Below, in pieces: positions 33,754-40,668 of a stretch of 61,131 nt of DNA; positions within the stretch are counted from its first letter, which is position 1; the number at the start of each line of letters is the position of its first letter. Below the pieces are notes generated by a model. The model made no database searches. It saw only the letters and a program-made list of their open reading frames with translations, and was not told the origin of the DNA. Source of the DNA: Bacillota bacterium (GTDB taxonomy: Bacteria > Bacillota > Clostridia > Lachnospirales > Lachnospiraceae); assembly GCA_023439505.1 (NCBI GenBank), contig JAEXNR010000050.1:1-61131 (forward strand). Reading direction: 5' to 3'. The position numbers were made by a program, and so were the translations under genes.

Positions 33754-34671
33754 TTGATAATAAATCCAACACCAGAAAATGTAGCCTTTTTCGGCGCTCT
33801 TGCAAGTGATGTGCGATTGAGAATCATCCAACTGCTTTCTAAGGAAGATCTCAATATCAAAGAGCTGGCGGAAAGGGTTGGAGTAAGTAGCCCAATTATG
33901 TTGAAACATGTTAAGGTGCTTGAAGATGCCAGATTTATAACAAGTCATCTTGTGAAACGCAATGGGTCTACAAGTAGAGTCTGTACTTTGGTATTTGCAG
34001 AGTACAGGTTTATGATTGAAACTCGCAGACGTAATCTACCATCAGTGTATTCGATATCGATTCCGGTGGGGCAGTATTGTGCTATCGATGGAAAGCCCAC
34101 CTGTGGTCTGGCAACTGAAAAAGACGTAATTGGCGTTTTTGATGACCCCAGATCTTTCTGGGATCCAGAAAGGACCAATGCCCAACTTCTATGGTTTACT
34201 CAAGGGTATGTAGAATACCGTGTACAAAACTGTTATTCTCCGGATCAATTAATGACCGAGATTGAGCTCTCCGTTGAGATAGCATCAGAGGCACCAGACT
34301 TTGCAGACGATTGGCCCTCTGACATATCGTTTTATTTTAATGGAATTAAGCTATTCACATGGACTAGCCCAGGTGATTATGGAGTGAAGAGAGGCATTCT
34401 TACACCTGAATGGTGGCCATCCAATCAATATGGTCTACTAAAGGTTATTCATGTGACGCGTGAAGGTGTGACGATGGATGGGATAAAGATGTCGGATGTA
34501 ACATTGGACCAAGTGCTGACTTGCACAGAACCATACTGGAGCATTCGATTTGAAGTGGCGGAGGATGCTAAAAATGTCGGTGGTATTTCCCTGTTCGGAC
34601 AAAAATTCGGGAACTATGCACAGGATATTTTGATGAGAGTTTTCTTTGAGAAAACCCACAATATAGAGTAG
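33754..34671 (+). CDS. ArsR-type winged-helix regulator with large C-terminal domain
   Basis: About 305 residues. An N-terminal ArsR-like winged helix (residues 5-85: FFGALASDVRLRIIQLLSKEDLNIKELAERVGVSSPIMLKHVKVLEDARFI) is joined to about 200 residues of mostly beta sequence (GQYCAIDGKPTCGLATEKDVIGVFDDP, then a lectin- or jelly-roll-like stretch). Classical metal-sensing ArsR proteins are only about 100 residues, so this is a sugar-operon type with an effector domain. I prefer TTG 33754, which has AGGAAGGTGAT 6 bp upstream. It is 195 bp after the transporter and likely controls the arabinofuranosidase promoter; the ligand is inferred to be an arabinose compound. Confidence 0.8.
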   Translation: MIINPTPENVAFFGALASDVRLRIIQLLSKEDLNIKELAERVGVSSPIMLKHVKVLEDARFITSHLVKRNGSTSRVCTLVFAEYRFMIETRRRNLPSVYSISIPVGQYCAIDGKPTCGLATEKDVIGVFDDPRSFWDPERTNAQLLWFTQGYVEYRVQNCYSPDQLMTEIELSVEIASEAPDFADDWPSDISFYFNGIKLFTWTSPGDYGVKRGILTPEWWPSNQYGLLKVIHVTREGVTMDGIKMSDVTLDQVLTCTEPYWSIRFEVAEDAKNVGGISLFGQKFGNYAQDILMRVFFEKTHNIE

Positions 34672-34716
34672 AAACTAAAAAGTAAAGATATTGGATTGTG
34701 TATAAATTATTCATCA

Positions 34717-34872
34717 ATGAATATAGAAGATACGGAGATCATTGGCCATAAAGGCGGAACATGCAATAAGGAAATGAAGGTATATAAAGGGATTTATGAT
34801 AGCAAGAATGATTTCCCGACAATAAAAACAAAAAGAAATAAAGCCTGTATTGATGCGGGGCTTAGAAAATAA
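34717..34872 (+). CDS. Small ORF, 51 residues, doubtful
   Basis: ATG frame reading MNIEDTEIIGHKGGTCNKEM and ending CIDAGLRK. It has no good ribosome binding site and no recognised family. It may be a fragment of an older gene. Confidence 0.25.
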   Translation: MNIEDTEIIGHKGGTCNKEMKVYKGIYDSKNDFPTIKTKRNKACIDAGLRK

Positions 34873-34923
34873 AATTAAGGTTTGCAACCTACTTACGAAG
34901 ATATCATAAAGTATATAAAAAAG

Positions 34924-34950
34924 AATCCCCATAAACTAGGGATTTTTTTT
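34924..34950 (+). terminator. Terminator after the arabinofuranosidase operon
   Basis: AATCCC / GGGATT stem (34924-34929 with 34938-34943) followed by eight or more T. It closes the cargo operon before the recombinase cassette. Confidence 0.75.
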
Positions 34951-34955
34951 TGTGG

Positions 34956-34974
34956 GTGCGCCCGGCGGGCGCAC
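34956..34974. repeat. GC-rich perfect hairpin
   Basis: GTGCGCCC / GGGCGCAC with loop GGC, much more GC-rich than the surrounding A/T-rich DNA. Probably a dispersed repeat fragment; function unknown. Confidence 0.6.
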
Positions 34975-35068
34975 AGTTTGCCATGGTTTCCCTTGGAAGA
35001 TGAAATCCAAGCTCCGCCATGCCGGATTCTTGTCTACAGTAAGGCATGCCCATAAAACATTTGTCAAG

Positions 35069-35145
35069 TTATCTATCCACACAATAACTCCATAAAAAAT
35101 TTTTAGACATCGTATGGAGTTAAATGTGGAATTGGTGATAGATAA
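35069..35145. repeat. 77-nt interrupted palindrome upstream of recombinase 1
   Basis: TTATCTAT with ATAGATAA, CCACA with TGTGG, and AACTCCATA with TATGGAGTT form a nested stem around an 18-nt apex. It sits 50 bp before the 35-residue ORF, in a 34951-35195 gap otherwise without genes. Confidence 0.7.
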
Positions 35146-35195
35146 ATGTGCTGAGAAATATAATGTAATAAGTAAAATTATTTATCGGTGGCACT

Positions 35196-35303
35196 ATGGG
35201 AAAGTTAGTGGTTCATAATCACTTTAAGCAAGCAGATAAAGAAAAGCGCGAAAAAGAAATATTACAGATAGTCATAAAGATGATTGAGAGAAAGAACAAT
35301 TAA
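35196..35303 (+). CDS. Small basic ORF preceding recombinase 1
   Basis: 35 residues, highly charged and helical (KQADKEKREKEILQIVIKMIERKNN). GGTGG precedes the ATG. A comparable 34-residue ORF (VEERNKIISKILARIIKN) precedes the second recombinase in the same position. The repeated pairing argues that both are real genes, perhaps accessory to the recombinase or a leader peptide. Confidence 0.6.
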   Translation: MGKLVVHNHFKQADKEKREKEILQIVIKMIERKNN

Positions 35304-35322
35304 TAAAGGGGCAAAAGATATT

Positions 35323-36927
35323 ATGGACAGAGCAGCAATTTATTGCAGGTTGTCAAAGGAAGATTTTGATAAATTAAACAAAGGAGATGACAGCGAAAGT
35401 ATTCAAAATCAAAAGCTGTTACTAATGGATTACGCAACGGATCATGATATGCTGATTTATAAGGTTTACAGTGATGACGATTACTCCGGTACAGATAAAG
35501 ACAGACCCAATTGGAATGAGATGTTACTGGATGCAAAGAATGGAGAATTTAATGTAATTATATGTAAATCACAGAGCAGATTTACCAGGGACATGGAGAT
35601 CTCTGAAAAGTATTTTAACGGGCTGTTTATTGAATGGGGCATTCGATTTATTGGAGTTGTCGATGGCGTTGATACCAACATAAAAGGCAATAAAAAGGCT
35701 AGACAGATAAACAGTCTTGTAAATGAATGGTATGTTGAAGAATTGAGTGATAACATTAAAGCTGTATTTAGAAAGAAGATGGAGGATGGACAATTTCTCG
35801 GTAGTTTTGCTTGCTACGGCTATAAGAAGAATCCGGAAGACAGACATAAAATAGTGATAGATAAAGAAGCTGCAAAAGTTGTGAGAAAGATTTTTGATTT
35901 GTATTCGCAGGGATACAGTGTAAAACAGATTACGAATATCCTCACGAACGAAAAGATTCTTACCCCAACTCAGTATAAAATCTCTCTTGGATACAAGTAT
36001 CAAAATAATTATGCTTCTAATTTTTCAACGCAGTACGGTATTTGGGGTCTTTCGACGGTTAAAAGAATTCTGAATAATGAGGCTTATACAGGTACACTAA
36101 TACAGGGGCGCGAGAAAAAAGTAAGTTACAAGAGTAAAAAAGTAGTAATAGCTCCTGAAGACGAATGGGTCGTAATTAAGAATAATCACGAAGCAATCAT
36201 TGACTTAAATACCTTTAGCCGTGTTCAGCAACTGATGAAATCCAAGCGCACAGTTAGTTCAAATTTGAGTGGTGATAAAGGAAAGGCACATTGTTTAGCG
36301 GGTAAAGTTAAGTGTAAAGATTGCGGTTCAAGTATGATTAAGACCGGTGGATATAGTCCTAACAGACAAACTTACATAAGGTGTCAATTGGCGAATAAAA
36401 CAAGGAATAAAGAATGTACTTCCCACACAGTATCGTTAAATAAATCATTGGCTTTAGTAAGTAGTGAAATTCATAGTTTGATTGATAGTGTGCTTAATAA
36501 TGAAGCTAATAACGAAGTGATCGAAAAGATAGTAACCGGTCGTATAAGTCTCGAGAAAAAGTTAAATGGGAAACAGCAAGAGTTAAAAAATATAACAGTG
36601 AAGATGGATGATATCAAACGGGCAGTTTCAACGTTGTACATGGATAAGGTGAAGGGTGTCGTCACTGAGACGATGTATATGTCTAACCAACAAAATTTCG
36701 AAAATGATTTAAATAAGCTAAAAGCGGAACACGAGAAAATAAAAAGTGACATAGAGTCTTTGCAAAAAGAAAATGTCACAAGAATTGATGTTGTTGCCAT
36801 GGCAAAGAAATATGCAAAGTTTGAAGAGTTAACCAATGAAATAGTTGATGATTTTATTGACTATATTGAATTTGGTGAGAAGGACATATATGGAAATAGA
36901 GATATTGAAATACACTGGAATATATAG
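35323..36927 (+). CDS. Large serine recombinase 1
   Basis: 534 residues. Resolvase-type catalytic domain (residues 1-150) with the nucleophilic Ser in AAIYCRLSKED and conserved QSRFTRDMEISEKYF. A recombinase domain follows (GQFLGSFACYGYKKNPEDRHKIVID), then a zinc ribbon with CKDCGSS and a later Cys, and a C-terminal coiled coil. It joins att sites without host factors apart from direction control. ATG 35323 opens the conserved fold; the longer TTG frame overlaps the small ORF. Its gene ends 114 bp before an ACCCATGT site. It is related to recombinase 2 over its whole length but is clearly not a recent copy. Confidence 0.93.
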   Translation: MDRAAIYCRLSKEDFDKLNKGDDSESIQNQKLLLMDYATDHDMLIYKVYSDDDYSGTDKDRPNWNEMLLDAKNGEFNVIICKSQSRFTRDMEISEKYFNGLFIEWGIRFIGVVDGVDTNIKGNKKARQINSLVNEWYVEELSDNIKAVFRKKMEDGQFLGSFACYGYKKNPEDRHKIVIDKEAAKVVRKIFDLYSQGYSVKQITNILTNEKILTPTQYKISLGYKYQNNYASNFSTQYGIWGLSTVKRILNNEAYTGTLIQGREKKVSYKSKKVVIAPEDEWVVIKNNHEAIIDLNTFSRVQQLMKSKRTVSSNLSGDKGKAHCLAGKVKCKDCGSSMIKTGGYSPNRQTYIRCQLANKTRNKECTSHTVSLNKSLALVSSEIHSLIDSVLNNEANNEVIEKIVTGRISLEKKLNGKQQELKNITVKMDDIKRAVSTLYMDKVKGVVTETMYMSNQQNFENDLNKLKAEHEKIKSDIESLQKENVTRIDVVAMAKKYAKFEELTNEIVDDFIDYIEFGEKDIYGNRDIEIHWNI

Positions 36928-37040
36928 TTTTTCAGCTACGCAACGTTAAGAACATACTAAAAGAACAAAAAAGCAAGAATTACTACATTGTTAATTTGTC
37001 ATCATGCACTACGAAATACGTACTGTTTTTTAGTCACGGT

Positions 37041-37048
37041 ACCCATGT
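37041..37048. mobile_element. Middle attachment-like site (ACCCATGT)
   Basis: Context AGTCACGGT-ACCCATGT-GAAGTATTTGAA. The left side reads CACGG-ACCCATGT with one mismatch to the protease junction and would code for SHGTHV. The right side GTATTTGAA resembles the left end of module 1 (GTAGCTGAA). It lies between recombinase 1 and the decayed Fic gene. Confidence 0.7.
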
Positions 37049-37080
37049 GAAGTATTTGAATACTAAAGTGTGTAAGCGTT

Positions 37081-37425
37081 GAAAAGTAATGAAATATTCG
37101 GTTGGATATCACGAAGCATTTGAGTATGTAAAACAGCTGGTATCGGGGTAAGAGGAGTTTTCTGAGAAAGCAATAAAGGAAATTCATTCTTTGGTTCTCA
37201 TGGACAGACGGGGAGACAGAGGTGAATATCACAAAATACCTGTTCGGATTATGGCTGCGGCAGATGAACCACCGCAGCCATATATGATCCCGGTATTAAT
37301 GGAAAGCTTGTGAAAGAGCATATTGAGACGAAAAAAGTCTCCGTTTTATTGAATTGGCAGCCAGATTTTATATGGAATTTGAAGGTATTCATCCATATAT
37401 TAACGGTAATGGCAGAACAGGCATA
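37081..37425 (+). pseudogene. Fic-family protein, decayed
   Basis: In several frames one can read GYHEAFEYVKQLVS, FSEKAIKEIHSLVLMDRRGDRGEYHKIPV and finally EGIHPYINGNGRTG, the Fic active-site motif HPFxxGNGRxG. Internal stops and frame changes show it is dead. Fic proteins transfer AMP to target proteins and often act as toxins. Confidence 0.75.
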
Positions 37426-37428
37426 GTT

Positions 37429-37938
37429 TCAAATCCATTTAATTTTGTGCTCATCATATTTATTAACGGGTAGTTTCGTCTCTGCGGGATAGCCAATGGG
37501 TACCATGGCAAATGGTGTATAATCATCAGAGATTCCAATGTTCTGGCGAAAAAATTGTATCGCAATCGAATCTTGACGATTGATTCCTGTCCAGGTAGCA
37601 CCTAGACCAATTGAATGAGCAGCGAGCAGAAGATTCTGTGTGGCGGCAGCACAATCATCCGTCCAAAAATAGTCAAGTATTGCAGCACTGGGCTGTCCGC
37701 AGATGATGACAGCTATTGATGCGTCCTTTACATAAGAAACACCACTATGGAGTGTTGAGAGTTTTTCAAGCTTTTCTTGATCTGTGACGACAATGTAGTA
37801 CCATGATTGTTGATTACAAGCGGAGGGAGCATTCATGGCTGCAGTCAATAAGAGTTCTATGGTTTCCCTTGATAACTTCTCTTTGGTAAATTTACGAATA
37901 CTTTTTCGTGTTAGTATTGACTCAATAACAGAATTCAT
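37429..37938 (-). CDS. Nitroreductase family protein
   Basis: 169 residues, an FMN-binding oxidoreductase. Motifs: RKSIRKFTKEKLSRETIELLLTAAMNAPSACNQQSWYYIVV (FMN phosphate contacts), DDCAAATQNLLLAAHSIGLGATWTGI, and VPIGYPAE near the end. AGGAGGAG lies before ATG 37938. It is transcribed divergently from the HxlR gene, a common pair in which HxlR senses quinones or electrophiles and controls the reductase. Cargo of module 2. Confidence 0.92.
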   Translation of the reverse strand: MNSVIESILTRKSIRKFTKEKLSRETIELLLTAAMNAPSACNQQSWYYIVVTDQEKLEKLSTLHSGVSYVKDASIAVIICGQPSAAILDYFWTDDCAAATQNLLLAAHSIGLGATWTGINRQDSIAIQFFRQNIGISDDYTPFAMVPIGYPAETKLPVNKYDEHKIKWI

Positions 37939-38259
37939 ATATAGTTCTCCTCCTATAATAAGTTTGCAGCCAAGAAAATGTGGTTACAGACTTATTCTTT
38001 TTTATGATATAGATGCAAGGATATTCTGCCGCATTGCTCCTGCAAAGCATTTTGCTTTCGTTTATTATGTTATATATCTATCATAACTATAATATAAACA
38101 ACTGACAATACCGCACTTTTTTGTGGGTTTCTTACTGATTGGTAAGTATGAAAGGGAGATAAGTCAGGCTATATTTATATGATGTTTTATGATAGGCTTA
38201 ATAAATAAGGAAGTCTTTTATTTATAGTCATATAAATTTTTTTAGGGGGTGAATACGAT
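37939..38259. promoter_or_regulatory. Divergent nitroreductase/HxlR control region
   Basis: A 321-bp gap with an inverted repeat CTTAC-N6-GTAAG (38131-38135 and 38142-38146), of the size bound by HxlR/YodB-type dimers, and a nearby CCGCAC-TTTTT-GTGGG palindrome (38111-38127). No clear consensus promoter was fixed. Confidence 0.45.
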
Positions 38260-38601
38260 ATGGTTGAATACCAAAGTAAAATATATAACTGCCCAATGGA
38301 GCTTGCGATCTATCTGATTAGTGGTAAATGGAAGGTGGTAATTATGTGGAACCTCGCTGAATGCAATCTACGTTTTGGTGAAATAGGTCGCAGATTTCCT
38401 GAAATTTCCGAGAAAGTGTTAACCGCTCAATTGCGAAGTCTGGAAAAAGATGGACTGATTACCAGAACGATTTATCCTGAAGTTCCTTTACGTGTGGAGT
38501 ATGGATTAACTACATTTGGTAAATCACTGCTACCAATTTTAAATGAAATCAATATCTGGGGTAACGGCTTTCACGACATGAAAAATATACAAGATAATTA
38601 A
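38260..38601 (+). CDS. HxlR-family transcriptional regulator
   Basis: 113 residues. Winged helix with the family hallmark CPMELAIYLISGKWKVVIMWNL, followed by RFGEIGRRFPEISEKVLTAQLRSLEKDGLITR. The Cys near the N-terminus (residue 11) is the position oxidised by electrophiles in YodB/CatR/HypR-type members. GGGGGTG lies upstream of the ATG. Divergent partner of the nitroreductase. Confidence 0.93.
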   Translation: MVEYQSKIYNCPMELAIYLISGKWKVVIMWNLAECNLRFGEIGRRFPEISEKVLTAQLRSLEKDGLITRTIYPEVPLRVEYGLTTFGKSLLPILNEINIWGNGFHDMKNIQDN

Positions 38602-38730
38602 GAGGTATTAACAGGTTTGCCATGGGATCAGTCCGGATAGATATTACACCAAATAATGGGGGGATTCATATGATTCTTACCTGAAAGCATACATTGAAAG
38701 AGAAAAAGGGAATGGGAGTTATTCATAAAA

Positions 38731-38762
38731 GGCTGGCTGTTATAGGTTATTAACAGCCAGCC
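38731..38762 (+). terminator. Hairpin after hxlR-type gene
   Basis: GGCTGGCTGTT (38731-38741) pairs perfectly with AACAGCCAGCC (38752-38762) around a 10-nt loop. No immediate T run; TTTTT lies about 20 bp later. Confidence 0.65.
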
Positions 38763-38871
38763 GTATTAAATTGTCGGGCTTTTTGCTTAACAACTTTTTT
38801 ATGAGCAGAATAGGACAAGAATTATCAAGAATATATATTTAACAACAGAAAAAAGAATGAGGAGTTCGACT

Positions 38872-38976
38872 GTGATTATTGTAAAAGAAGTGTTTAAAGA
38901 CAAACGTGTCGAAGAAAGGAATAAAATTATATCAAAGATATTAGCGAGAATTATTAAAAACAGCAGAGAGAAGTGA
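38872..38976 (+). CDS. Small basic ORF preceding recombinase 2
   Basis: 34 residues from a GTG with GAGGAG 7 bp upstream (VIIVKEVFKDKRVEERNKIISKILARIIKNSREK has this charge pattern throughout). It resembles in size, charge and placement the 35-residue ORF before recombinase 1. Confidence 0.6.
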   Translation: MIIVKEVFKDKRVEERNKIISKILARIIKNSREK

Positions 38977-39048
38977 TTTGATAATTTGCAAATTTACATA
39001 CCAATCTGTGAAAAAGCCGAATATTTCATTTAAGGGAAGGTGGTAAGG

Positions 39049-40632
39049 GTGGTAAAAGCAGCTATTTATTGCAGACTGTCAAAGGAAGATGAGGATAAAA
39101 TAAACCAGGGAGATGATAGTGCCAGTATTCAAAATCAGAAATTGTTACTTATTGATTACGCAATGGTTCATGAGTTTGCTATCTATGGGATATATTCGGA
39201 TGATGATTATTCCGGGCTTGACAGCGATAGGCCTGATTTCAAACGGCTGATTAAAGATGCAAAAAACGGTTGTTTTAACACGATTATTTGTAAAACTCAA
39301 TCCAGATTTACCAGGGATATGGAGCTGGTGGAAAAGTATATACATGGATTGTTTCCTTTCATAGGCGTTCGGTTTATTGGTATTGTCGATCATGTGGATA
39401 CTGATCTTAAAGGTAATAAAAAGGCCAGACAAATCAATGGGTTAATCAACGAATGGTATTGTGAGGACTTATCAGAAAATATCCGGAGTGTTTATAAAGC
39501 CAAGATGGAAAAAGGACAATTTCTTGGGGCATATGCTCCCTATGGATATAATAAGGATCCAAAGGATAAATATAAATTGGTTATTGATGAAGGAGCTGCG
39601 GAGGTAGTTAGAAAGATCTTTACTTATTCCACACAAGGATATGGTAATCGGCAAATCTGCTATAAGTTATCGGAAGAAAAAATACCGACACCAGCTATTT
39701 ATAAAAAAAATCAAGGTTTACACTATGAGAACCGGTTAAAAGATAATACATTTGGTAACCGGTACGGGATCTGGGCAACGACTACTATAAGGCAAATATT
39801 AACCAACCGGATGTATATTGGTGATATGGTACAAGGGAAACAAAGAAAGGTTAGCTATAAAAGTAAAAAAGTTGTGGAAGTTCCACAGGCAGAATGGATT
39901 ATAGTACCCAATTGCCATGAGCCAATCATTGATAAGGAAGTATTTGATCTTGTTCAAAAGCTGATTAAAACAAGGAGATATGCCAGATCGAAAGAAGGGG
40001 AAGTTTCTTTACTTGCAGGTAAAGTGAAATGCCTGACTTGTGGCAGTACGTTAACCAAAATTAATGGTGAAAGTAAATATAAATATCTTAATTGCCAGTT
40101 ATACCGAAGATCCAACAGACAGCAATGCTCTTCTCATTCTATCAATTACTATAACTTAATTGCGGTATTGGAAGAAAGAATAAAAAAATTGATACAGATT
40201 CACTTAGAGCAAAATCCATTTGATAAAGGCCTTTTTATTGAGAATGATAATAAAAAGATTATGACAAAGAAAAAAAACGAATTATCAAATTGTCAGGAAA
40301 AAGAAGAAAAATTAAAAAAGGCTCTTTTGAATCTTTACATAGATAAAAGCAGCGGGCTGATTACCGATTCGGAATATATAGATCTTAAGAATTCGATCAG
40401 CGATACGATTACTGAAACCAGTCATTTGATAGCGAGATTTAAGGCAGAAATTGAGGAATTGGTTGTAAGCGGTCAAAACCAAACCCAAAACCAAAAGAAC
40501 GATCTAATGAATAAGTGCGCGGATTTTGCTAAACTTAATCACGAAATCGTAAATGAATTCGTAGAATTTATTGAAGTTGGAGAAAAAGATTCGGAGAATA
40601 ATCAAGAGGTTTATATACATTGGAGATTTTGA
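39049..40632 (+). CDS. Large serine recombinase 2
   Basis: About 527 residues, same architecture as recombinase 1: catalytic Ser in AAIYCRLSKED, YSDDDYSGLDSDRPDF, TQSRFTRDMELVEKYI, recombinase domain (GQFLGAYAPYGYNKDPKDKYKLVID), zinc ribbon starting CLTCGS, and coiled coil near the end. GTG 39049 has GGGAAGG 8 bp upstream; GTG 39040 is the alternative. The gene ends 29 bp from the right junction with the S8 gene, so this enzyme is the best candidate for integration of the outermost module. Confidence 0.93.
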   Translation: MVKAAIYCRLSKEDEDKINQGDDSASIQNQKLLLIDYAMVHEFAIYGIYSDDDYSGLDSDRPDFKRLIKDAKNGCFNTIICKTQSRFTRDMELVEKYIHGLFPFIGVRFIGIVDHVDTDLKGNKKARQINGLINEWYCEDLSENIRSVYKAKMEKGQFLGAYAPYGYNKDPKDKYKLVIDEGAAEVVRKIFTYSTQGYGNRQICYKLSEEKIPTPAIYKKNQGLHYENRLKDNTFGNRYGIWATTTIRQILTNRMYIGDMVQGKQRKVSYKSKKVVEVPQAEWIIVPNCHEPIIDKEVFDLVQKLIKTRRYARSKEGEVSLLAGKVKCLTCGSTLTKINGESKYKYLNCQLYRRSNRQQCSSHSINYYNLIAVLEERIKKLIQIHLEQNPFDKGLFIENDNKKIMTKKKNELSNCQEKEEKLKKALLNLYIDKSSGLITDSEYIDLKNSISDTITETSHLIARFKAEIEELVVSGQNQTQNQKNDLMNKCADFAKLNHEIVNEFVEFIEVGEKDSENNQEVYIHWRF

Positions 40633-40660
40633 CAGAAATAGTTTAGTATTCTAACACTAC

Positions 40661-40668
40661 ACCCATGT
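40661..40668. mobile_element. Right attachment site (ACCCATGT), junction with S8 gene
   Basis: Context CTAACACTAC-ACCCATGT-TACAGGGATTGCC: element to the left, protease codons to the right. Joining the left half of 27411 to the right half here gives an uninterrupted GHGTHVTGIAAGNG. Confidence 0.85.

Larger units (their letters stand above)
27411..37048 (+). mobile_element. Integrated module 1: arabinofuranosidase island with serine recombinase
   Basis: About 9.6 kb between the left and middle ACCCATGT sites. Contents: decayed ABC-exporter, IS66 and IS3 fragments; GH51 enzyme; binding protein; two permeases; ArsR-like regulator; a 35-residue ORF; and a large serine recombinase near the right end. 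Recombinase genes beside one att site are normal for serine-integrase elements. No conjugation, replication or phage gene was seen, so it is an integrative cassette rather than a complete ICE or prophage. Confidence 0.75.
37041..40668 (+). mobile_element. Integrated module 2: nitroreductase/HxlR cassette with serine recombinase
   Basis: About 3.6 kb between the middle and right ACCCATGT sites: a decayed Fic gene, nitroreductase, HxlR regulator, a 34-residue ORF and a large serine recombinase whose stop is 29 bp from the right octamer. It has the same layout as module 1 (cargo, small ORF, recombinase, att). Confidence 0.7.

Noticed and set aside
34951..34974. Group II intron 5' end (GTGCGCCC)
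   Set aside because: Only a short hairpin is present; no domain V or reverse-transcriptase gene follows.
27411..40668. Prophage or complete conjugative element
   Set aside because: No capsid, tail, portal, relaxase, coupling protein or replication gene was found in the 13 kb.
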